Source: Lepas anatifera (taxonomy: Eukaryota; Arthropoda; Thecostraca; Lepadidae). Taken from it: a stretch of 64,000 nucleotides of DNA. The notes beneath the pieces are model-generated. The model saw nothing but the letters and a program-made list of their open reading frames with translations, was not told where the DNA came from and searched no databases. The position numbers and the translations under genes were made by a program. The stretch covers positions 944,501-1,008,500 of the forward strand of contig JAOTON010002073.1 in NCBI GenBank assembly GCA_034440635.1, read 5' to 3'. Shown here piece by piece: positions 56,380-64,000 of the stretch; positions within the stretch are counted from its first letter, which is position 1, and each line of letters starts with the position of its first letter.

Positions 56380-57163
56380 TATATTTCCTTTGTCATTTCA
56401 GAGAAAATCGCACAGTGATGCCAGAACTAGTGTTGCATTCCTGACGCTGCGTCCATCAACTGCCGAATAATACATAAAACGATGATAAAATCTGGCACAT
56501 GCACAACTTTGAGTATTTCAGAAAAAAAAGAGAAAAATACACTTATAGTTTCTAAAACGGGGTATTCCAAGTATATTGCATGATTTACGCTATAATCTTT
56601 GTATCTCCTAATCTCTTTATATGCTTTACTATCTATATATTTTTGTATTATATTCTTATCCCGTATATTCCAAGCTTTCAGGGCGCACTTAACAGAAAGT
56701 GTAAAGTGTATTCCTATGTGGGGATATGAGAGTCTGACTTCCACCCAGCGGACTGTATGGCATGAGGGGGTAATGGTCCTGTCTGCTCCGGAAAAATACA
56801 GGTTGGCACAAGCTCTTGAATACAGGGGGCGAACGCAGACCCGAGTTTTTGGGGGGCCGAAACTCTTGTTTGCCTCTGCTCCTGGGGGGGAGGGGGGGTT
56901 TGACATGCGATTTGGGTGCTCGACAGACCTAGTATAAGCTACGTACATGATCGCTCTCCTGGGGGGAGGGTGGGGGTCGAAGATTTAATTGCTCGACAGA
57001 CCTAGTGTTAACACCTTTTTCAAATATTTATCCGGCCTTTGGGGGGGGCAAAAGATGGTTTGGCCCCCTTCCAGCGCTTTGGGGGCGGCTTAGCCGCAAT
57101 TCCCCCCCCTACCTCCGCCAATGCTTGAGTATGCGAGTTCGCTAATGTAACAAGACACTATTA
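56380..57163. other. no gene recognised; G-rich stretch
   Basis: GGTGCTCGACAGACCTAGT recurs as TTGCTCGACAGACCTAGT at about 56917 and 56990, each after a run of six to eight G. It is a short diverged duplication of unknown origin. Confidence 0.5.
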
Positions 57164-58003
57164 TTAACACGCGCATTGACGGGGGTACCCGCCCCTCCCC
57201 TCGGGTTTTTCGGAGATAGCATAAAAACAGCGGCGCGTAGTGCCACCGTACTTGGCATACCTTTTTCCTCAAATTTTTACAACTTCTTTCAAAATTTTAT
57301 GGTTATGTCATTTCAGGTCAGGTCACCAGTGCAGGTCAAGTGACCTGACCTCAAACAAAGTTTAAGATACCATAAGTCGGAACAGGGTGAACTTATCTGA
57401 TTGAAACTCATGTCACGCAATGGGCCCACCGAGTTCTCTCAAATGTGTCCCGGTATTTTTGATATCGACGACCTAACGTATGGTAGGAGACATGACCTCT
57501 TTATTGGAAATGCATGGGACAAATGGTTTTAACTGAATACCTCAGTAAAAATAGAGATAGAACATTTATTCTAGATGCGTTAGATTTGCCTTGTCATTGC
57601 AGTTACTTATGATATGAATTTTACCAAATTTAACCTTGACCTGACCTCAGGTCAGGTCAAATCCTTGATTTAAGCTAGCAAGGTCATATAATACATCATT
57701 CGATTCGGCTTGCTGCGAAGATTCTTATAATTTAAATTTTTTGGCTCCATCTTTACTTGTTCAGATGTAATGACCGAAAAACTTAATTTACATGTTATCC
57801 CTAGACGACATGTTTTGACCTCTAGTGACCTTGAATGTGACCTGGCAAAAAGAGTCCAAATATTTTCGATGGAGAAATGGATGGGCTATCCAACGCCATT
57901 TACCGTTTTTCGCTACCTAGCGTAGTTCTCGAGATCTTAGGGGGCGGGTACCCGCCCCCGTCAAGGCGAAGGTGGCTCAGACCCCCGTCAATGCACGTGT
58001 TAA
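57164..58003. mobile_element. TTAA element (copy H), GGTACC-palindrome subfamily
   Basis: TTAA at 57164-57167 and 58000-58003; body 832 bp. Left end CACGCGCATTGACGGGGG; right end CCCCCGTCAATGCACGTG. Subterminal palindromes: GGGGGTACCCGCCC (left) and GGGCGGGTACCCGCCC (right). The hairpin block AGCGGCGCGTAGTGCCACCG lies at about 57229. A perfect everted AGGTCA repeat (12-bp arms, one central base) lies at 57636-57660. It is the most complete copy of this subfamily and the reference for F and G. Confidence 0.88.
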
Positions 58004-58442
58004 GGCAAGAACCTTGCACGCACACATGGCGTGCACGGTAGCAAAATAATTATCGCTTTCTTAAAGTCTGCTTCTGCTCCGTAACGCGACTCGACAGCTA
58101 ACCACCAGAAAATAATTTTCTTCCAAGTACTGGGTGTCGTGTGGTGTCCCTTGTCAGCAGACCAGTTAATTAATTGCGTTTCACCTGGACATGTAGCAAT
58201 ACATACGTAACGCTACACCCGGGGTCAATTAAGACATTAATTTCAAACACGGACTGTCGAAACGACTGTCATTACTGTCGAAACGGTGCCATTCCAAGCC
58301 ATATAGTTTAGTTTAGTTCCGCCCAGTCACTGCTGCTTGTATGGCGTTGTCCGGCTCTCGGGATCTGAGGTATTCCAAAAATTACGTAACACATCTTTCT
58401 TATTTGTTACGTAATCTAAAAAATAACACTTTTTTACGTAAT
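58004..58442. other. no gene recognised
   Basis: No feature supported. Confidence 0.4.
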
Positions 58443-59475
58443 TTAACCCGCGCCCCACGGGGGTCCGGCGCCACCTTCGCCCCACCGGACGGCCATCGAT
58501 GGCCCCCCTCTAACTCCGAAAATATGGGGGTAGCGCAAATCTGCAAAGTGCATTAGAAAGCCCGCGTGAATTCAGTAAGAAATTACGTCTCATGTTTAAG
58601 CGCTCAGGTCAATGGTTTGACTTCTAGAGGTCAAGTTAGGTCACGAGAGGCTATTTTCACTCAAATATGCAATGCTTAAGAAAACTGGGCATAACTCTTA
58701 TACCATTAGGGCTATTGAAATCTGGTAAACTACACTGGATAGGAAAATGCCAGGCCTTTTTCCGCTATGTGGAACGTAATGATCTCCCGCGAGTGGTTTG
58801 ATCTCCAGAGGTTACCTCGTGACCTCATATGACCAAGATCACCAAAGGTCAGAAAGTGACCTTGCCGTATATCAGATGAAAGCCAATGACGAGACATACA
58901 CGATGGTGTTTGATTCAGCGCTCTAGCTTAAATAGGTCACAATTTTTTTCCAAAATACTGTTTTTGAACCCTGGTGACCTTGGATGACCTCGGAGAGGTC
59001 AAAAGGGCAAATATATCCCCTGGGATCCATGAAAGGGTGTCCAAAAACGCTCTTCTGAGCAAGCCGAGCATTTGCAATCGTTTTTTGGCTTTTAGATCAT
59101 AAGACAGCTTTTTCCCATTATTTTTTAATGGGACAGGTCACCTCATGACCTGACCTTAGGTCACGAAATATAAAAATCCCGGATATACGCCCCGTAGACT
59201 CTGGCGGGGCCAGGAAGTGTGGGAAATTTCAGTTACATCGACTGAGAAACGTAGCTCTTATAGAGCTCAAAAAGTTGAAGTGAGGTGACCTTGGTTGACC
59301 TCGCCTGGTGACCTGACCTTGGGTGACCCGGGGTAAAAAAATTCAGGAATGTTATGAAAATGATGGTGTGAGAGACAGAGTCTTTAACCGCGGTCCTGCG
59401 CCTCGTCGTTTTTTCTGCTATCCCAAAAAACACCTTAGGGGGCCATCGATGGCCCCCCGGTGGGGCGAGGGTTAA
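58443..59475. mobile_element. TTAA element (copy D), reverse orientation of the ATCGAT subfamily
   Basis: TTAA at 58443-58446 and 59472-59475; body 1,025 bp. It is the reverse complement of copy B over its length, with GGCCATCGATGGCC palindromes near both ends (about 58491 and 59441). Non-coding. Confidence 0.9.
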
Positions 59476-59925
59476 CCCTTCCCATGTAACACTTTTGATG
59501 TACATGTGCATACAGGCAAATCTAGGCAAAAATGGGGGATAGCCAGAGTAAAATAGTGACAAGCATAGTATGTCTAGAACAATCGTCCAAAATCGGCCAA
59601 AATTAGGTAGCATTTCACCACTTTTTGGTGGCCATAGTCGGACTAAACCACCCAACTGCATCCATCCCTGCAGGTGAAACGTTTGCTAGCGTTAAGACTG
59701 ACTCCCCACCCTCTTTTCATTACGGTATTCATGGACGACCCTCTTTTTGAAAGGGTTTTCCCTTGAACGCCTCTGAATGGCATGGACCATTGCTAGGTGC
59801 TAAACCAGAATCTTCGGCAGGAAAAGGAAACCTTAATCATTTCCCAGATCAAGAGTGAATGCCATTTTCCAGCAATGCTATTCTAGTCAGTGGAATAGGC
59901 CAAAAAGTGTGAAAATACGACTATC
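59476..59925. other. sequence upstream of the channel gene, no promoter recognised
   Basis: I see no TATA box, and no splice acceptor that would clearly join an upstream exon. Confidence 0.4.
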
Positions 59926-61683
59926 ATGGGCCAACAAAGTTACCTAAAGAGTGCCGATACACCTATGCATGTAAAAGGCAAGTCACTTCTATCGTTCCCC
60001 AATCAGCAGCATCATGTCATTCATTCAACATGGATTATCCCACGGCACGATCAAATGTCGCCAACTTTGTTGATAGCAACCAGCCAGACCCAGGCACGCT
60101 TCACACACTTCCCCCGGACCAAGCGGGTGTCCGGACGTGTACCAGTGCTTCGCACCACATCTCTGCCTTGTCGCGTCATGGGTCCGCGCTGGCGCCGCGC
60201 CCTCCAGCAGCTGCCGCGATGGCTCCTGCGCATGGCTCTGCTGGCCTTCCTGCTGAGCATGTGCTTGTCACAGCTGGGGGAGCACTTGGCAGAGCCGCTT
60301 AGTATCTCGCTGGTGCGTCAGGTGGCTCCGTTTCCGCGGATTACAATTTGCCCAACGGCCGCTCCGGGCGGAAATGCGACCACAGACGATTTCATCAGTG
60401 TCGGAAACGGATCTAGCAACGCAGAAGAGTATTACGCCCGAAGTACGCTTCTCATGCCAGAAGGATTCATAGAATACATGTTGGAGGATCATACAAAGTA
60501 CAATGGAGAAATTATTACCCAGAGAAGAACTGTCGCTCGAGTCGGTAGCAACGATAGCGCTGTGGGACTCTTTAGGCAGCGGTACTACTTACAAGCCGTA
60601 CACGATATTACACCAATCAGATGCACCACGTTCGAACCGGGCCCAGAACTTCAACGTCTGGCAGCACAGCCCCTAAGCACCCACCTGAGAGTTCAAGTGC
60701 ATCCTATTTTCTCGTCTTATTACAACAAGATATGGGAAATAACAGAAAACCTGGACATGTTGGAAAACAGCTTCCCGCACTCCTACCGTATGTTCGTTCA
60801 CGCTGACGAGCCTAACCTCCAGGACCTGATGCCCCTCCAAGTGGACGGGAAGACAGTGATAGAGCATACTCCAGCTCTGGCATCGACGTATTATAATTTT
60901 CAGGCTGGGAGATTCTATGCGTATCGGGTAACGGCGGAACTGCACAGAAAGATTAAACTCAAGCGTCGGCCCTGCCGTGACGATCCGGGATACTCACAGA
61001 CAGCCTGTCTGAAGCAGTGTCTGTGGCGCCGCCAGACAGCCGTCACTGGCTGCAGGCTGCCGCACATGACTCTGTCAGAAGACGACCAGACGGAGGATCC
61101 GCTCAGAGAGCTGCCAATGTGCCAGAAACTGATGCAGATGAAGAGGTGGGAGAACAAGTTTTTTAACATTTTTGCTAGACCCATGCTGCACGGATGTCCC
61201 GAGAACCATCGCCGATTTTGGGGTGGTTGCCCGGCCGAAAATGTTACCATGATTGATCCTGAATATAATTTTTATCCACGCTATATATATGGGTCTGAAC
61301 GTTTCTATGACGACGCTTTCTTCCTTAACACCAGCGGCTGTAGTTGTCAACCGAGCTGCTGGGAGGTGAAGTACAAGCTCCAAGACGACACAGTGCGGTG
61401 GGCAGGCAACCACATGATCCCGACCACCGGTTGCAACTGTGTGATCAATGTGGCGCTGCTGATGGACCTGGGGACTGAGGAGGTGCGGGAGACACTGAGT
61501 CTCTCCCCAGCTACCCTGCTGGCGAATCTGGGCGGATATCTGGGCCTGGTCCTGGGGATGTCACTGCTGACGCTGGTGGAGGTGGGGGAGGTGGTGCTGA
61601 GCAAGATTATGGTCCGGTTTGCTGCAAACCGTATCCTTCCGCGTCAGGACAGGATTTTTGAGCTGAGCGGCGGCCTGTACTAA
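59926..61683 (+). CDS. DEG/ENaC family sodium channel subunit (pickpocket/ASIC-like)
   Basis: Open for 585 codons; the likelier start is the Met at residue 85 (ATG 60178-60180), which gives 501 residues just before the first membrane segment. Domains, numbered from the first Met: TM1 about 99-118; PFPRITICP at 135-143, the FPxVTIC signature after TM1; a Cys-rich extracellular domain including CSCQPSCWEVKY and TGCNC; then TM2 with LSLSPATLLANLGGYLGLVLGMSLLTLVE. The GMS at 544-546 matches the G/S-x-S selectivity filter. It forms trimeric, amiloride-type sodium channels in the plasma membrane. Oddities: the cytosolic His-Gly gating motif normally found before TM1 is not visible, and the gene is a single exon. 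Either an upstream exon supplies the N-terminus or this is a retrocopy. The two membrane segments and full ectodomain suggest it is not dead. Confidence 0.93.
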   Translation: MGQQSYLKSADTPMHVKGKSLLSFPNQQHHVIHSTWIIPRHDQMSPTLLIATSQTQARFTHFPRTKRVSGRVPVLRTTSLPCRVMGPRWRRALQQLPRWLLRMALLAFLLSMCLSQLGEHLAEPLSISLVRQVAPFPRITICPTAAPGGNATTDDFISVGNGSSNAEEYYARSTLLMPEGFIEYMLEDHTKYNGEIITQRRTVARVGSNDSAVGLFRQRYYLQAVHDITPIRCTTFEPGPELQRLAAQPLSTHLRVQVHPIFSSYYNKIWEITENLDMLENSFPHSYRMFVHADEPNLQDLMPLQVDGKTVIEHTPALASTYYNFQAGRFYAYRVTAELHRKIKLKRRPCRDDPGYSQTACLKQCLWRRQTAVTGCRLPHMTLSEDDQTEDPLRELPMCQKLMQMKRWENKFFNIFARPMLHGCPENHRRFWGGCPAENVTMIDPEYNFYPRYIYGSERFYDDAFFLNTSGCSCQPSCWEVKYKLQDDTVRWAGNHMIPTTGCNCVINVALLMDLGTEEVRETLSLSPATLLANLGGYLGLVLGMSLLTLVEVGEVVLSKIMVRFAANRILPRQDRIFELSGGLY

Positions 61684-61890
61684 GTGGACAGAGTAGTGTC
61701 GCCGTAAGAGGTTCGTTATTTCGGTCGTTCATCTCGTCCGTCTCCAATCTACACGCATGTGGTTCAACCTGGAAATTGTGTCGTCATTATCGTTACCAAT
61801 AACCCATGTTATTGTCAGATTTAGCTGAGTGGGCTTAACAAGTATTCGCTTCAAGTAATGGTTAGTACACTACATTTCCCGACAATTTAA
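61684..61890 (+). other. 3' flank of the channel gene
   Basis: No AATAAA before the A-rich insertion at 61907-61977. The first AATAAA occurs inside that insertion (61944-61949). Confidence 0.45.
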
Positions 61891-61993
61891 GGCCACCACT
61901 GCACAGGAATGGTTAAAAGAAATGTTGAAAAAAATTAAAAAAAAATAAATAAATAACTAAAAAAAAAAATCGTGCCAGGCCACCACTGCACAG
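61891..61993. mobile_element. tiny A-rich retro-insertion with 16-bp target duplication
   Basis: GGCCACCACTGCACAG occurs at 61891-61906 and again at 61978-61993. The 71 bp between are strongly A-rich and contain AATAAATAAATAA. This is what a severely 5'-truncated poly(A) retrotransposon insertion looks like. Confidence 0.7.
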
Positions 61994-62206
61994 CGCCTAC
62001 ACCCACGCTCTCACATATCACACAAACACAAACTTCAAGTGAAATGGTGCACTATGCACCAGCATTCACTGAAACGCCCCGCCTAAGTTTTAACCAAAGA
62101 ACTCATAGTTAGCAAATCACTGAAAGAGCTTTCCAAGTTAGATCGAATAACCCACGAGTGATTCACACCGAAGAGCACTGCCCTCATTCGCTTGATGCCC
62201 ACAGAC
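61994..62206. other. no gene recognised
   Basis: No feature supported. Confidence 0.4.
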
Positions 62207-62629
62207 TCACAGGTCTAACCTGCCCGGTGCGAAACGCCGGCGACCACGCGAAGACGCGGGTAACTCGCAGTTTCCCTGGCGACCACCAGGCGTCGCGCGC
62301 AGTGGCTCACTGGACTCCGGCTGGCCTGGTCTCGGCGTGCTCTGACGGGCGTCTTCAGCGGCACCAGAACGTGTCGGCTGCAGCTGCTCCTTGGCGTTTT
62401 CCAGTGTCGGCTCGGGTTCGGCTGCCGAACTACTCGGCGGCGGCTTGACGCGCACCACGTCAGGCGGCGACAGTGCGCTAGCTGGCGCCAATCGCGTCGA
62501 ATTCAGCTCGGCCTCAAGTGACACGGTTGTGGCGACGCCGCAGATGTTGACGGTTGGATGTGCTTCAGTTGTGACGCATTCTACCGTGTCCCGTTCTCCA
62601 ACAGGAGCAACACAGGTCTGACCTGCCAC
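62207..62629 (-). CDS. hypothetical open frame, unsupported
   Basis: 140 codons, Pro/Ser/Glu/Ala-rich, in GC-rich sequence (62200-62640) that stands out from AT-rich surroundings. Starts MAGQTCVAPVGERDTVEC. No domain, membrane segment or signal peptide is recognisable, and the opposite strand is also open for 96 codons. It could be an exon, a CpG-rich regulatory region or chance. I do not recognise it. Confidence 0.2.
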   Translation of the reverse strand: MAGQTCVAPVGERDTVECVTTEAHPTVNICGVATTVSLEAELNSTRLAPASALSPPDVVRVKPPPSSSAAEPEPTLENAKEQLQPTRSGAAEDARQSTPRPGQPESSEPLRATPGGRQGNCELPASSRGRRRFAPGRLDL

Positions 62630-62939
62630 TCCACGCGAACACGCTCTGAGAACCCGTGACTAGGTCTCCCGGTCACCGGGATGGATCCCTCGACTACACT
62701 GGTCAACAAAATTTAACTTTTGTGGTGGATCCAATATAAAATAGTCCGTTTCTAGGGTAATTTGTGGCGCAGAACACGAATCTGGCAGCAAAAATGCCGT
62801 ATCAGACCAGAATTGTGAGATCCAGTATGTCTGTGCGTCGTCTTTGTGCAAGCCTTCTTGGCATCAGTGACATTGAAAATGCAAAACCAAAGAGGTCTAG
62901 GAAAATGAACGTTTAGGTGTTTGTGGAGGCTACGGCATT
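62630..62939. other. no gene recognised
   Basis: No feature supported. Confidence 0.4.
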
Positions 62940-63430
62940 CTACCTTAAACCCGATTTTCATAGACCTAGGTCAATATATTCAAGGTAAAACGAGGCCATA
63001 TAGGTCAAATTCTGTATGTGCAGGGTAGCCATTGGGAAAAGCCGTGATTATGCGATGAAAAGCCGGATATGAAGAGAAAGTGGCCTAAAGTAACAGAGGA
63101 AAGGTCTGCGGCAATGTTCTCTGAAACTTTTAGGCCAAGGTCGCTCAAGGCCATTGACATTTGACGTCAACATATTACATTTTGTCTATAACGTGTACTG
63201 CAACTAGCACTATGGCAACCGTCGGGAGGAAAATAAGGTTTGACCTTTGTCTTCAGCCTGAGACTTTGAGCTCAAGATTGAGTGACCTAGCCTATGAGGT
63301 CATAACATGATATACGTCATATTAGGCGGCATCATCCGGCCAAAGGCACTAGGTTCAATGACCTTGAAATGGTGGTATGACCTTGACCTGTGACTTTTTA
63401 CTTAGACTCGACCTTCAATGCGAGTATAAT
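62940..63430. mobile_element. K-subfamily TTAA element fragment (K3)
   Basis: Shares in order with 34900-35350: a GGTAgCC/AAC-TTGGGAAAaGCCG block, ATTATGCG, ACAGAGGAAA, TTCTCTGAAACTTTTAGG, CAAGGTCGCTCAAGG, and GTCGGGAGGAAAATAAGG. Both termini are absent or decayed. Confidence 0.65.
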
Positions 63431-64000
63431 GAATGCATAAAATGAGTCGACCTACGAGAATGCGAGGTAGTCTTTCGCTGCAATAAATTCACTTGTATAT
63501 TGATAAGCTGCGTTGTCTGGGTGCAGATAATCCGGATTCTCGACATCCTTGATCTATATTTTTCCACAAAAGCCTAGGCTGATGACAGTGTGTGGAACGC
63601 GTATGGGCTATAAACAGGTATGCTCTGGAGGAGAAACCAGGTCCGATGGCAAACACCGGTTACTAAATTTGAAATCAGCGGTATCGAAATAGGCAGAAAC
63701 AGGTGTTTGCGTGCCGGATCAATTTTGGCTGTTGACCAGTGCTATCCAAGATACCTTGACCTAATGGTACGTTCAAGAGGGATTCCTTCACGCCCACGTG
63801 ACGTCACATGGGTGTGGAGGAATTCCTTCACCATCGGGCAATGCGTCACACTGCTGCTAATGGAACTGCCCGCTTACGAATTTGTGCGAATACACAGCAA
63901 TCAAGTTTATCTCAAATGCAATAAATATGCATTTTATCTTCGATTACGGGCCTCTTTTTGCAAAACCTTGGATATTTAATCATTTAATTTTCCCATGTTA
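63431..64000. other. no gene recognised
   Basis: An open frame of 119 codons at 63620-63979 (+) has no recognisable feature. Confidence 0.4.

Noticed and set aside
59926..60177. 84-residue N-terminal extension of the channel as certain protein
   Set aside because: It has no conserved cytosolic motif of the family. The Met at 60178 is the likelier start if there is no upstream exon.

Overview
The window is animal genomic DNA, most likely from an arthropod or another marine-type invertebrate. It has split beta-tubulin coding exons with consensus splice sites and an intron of about 8 kb, a DEG/ENaC (pickpocket-like) channel, several classes of non-LTR retrotransposon, and very many short DNA transposons. 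I see nothing bacterial: no operons, no ribosome binding sites and no CRISPR. The species cannot be named from this sequence.

Layout: a 38-bp minisatellite (81-369); a TTAA-flanked element (959-1981); a LINE with a PHD finger, a reverse transcriptase and a restriction-like endonuclease (3540-7031, + strand); a duplicated dimeric repeat with C/D-box-like ends (7968-8700). Then comes a nested cluster on the minus strand. A CR1/L2-type LINE (19169 down to 8947) was split by an L1-type LINE (10676-16636; poly(A) tail and an exact 17-bp target duplication) and again by a TTAA element (9315-10561). Beta-tubulin exons 2 and 3 follow (20975-21194 and 29238-30385), separated by an intron that holds nested TTAA elements and 2.4 kb of degenerate GGCCCCTGAG-type repeats. 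After that are a 118-bp tandem array (30922-31397), an inverted repeat split by a TTAA element (32284-33545), and a second beta-tubulin first exon (36751-36807) with no matching exon 2 downstream. The second half is mostly transposons: TTAA elements, a tRNA-derived sequence, an inverted pair of mariner-type transposase ends, a 1.9-kb hAT-type element with a perfect 8-bp target duplication, LINE remnants, and a broken copy of a repeated uncharacterised arthropod/cnidarian gene family (51950-53878). A single-exon DEG/ENaC channel gene (59926-61683) is the only other clear host gene.

Only two host gene families are supported: beta-tubulin, a cytoskeletal subunit that here has an unusually long acidic tail, and a membrane sodium-channel subunit. 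They share no pathway. The dominant signal is the TTAA (piggyBac-like) non-autonomous elements. Eleven have both ends visible and several more are fragments. They share one plan: CCC or CAC ends, a short subterminal palindrome whose sequence differs between subfamilies, often a GC-rich hairpin near one end, and an interior packed with AGGTCA/TGACCT half-sites. The LINE reading frames break at or near short homopolymer runs, so these breaks may be sequencing indels and some copies may be intact.
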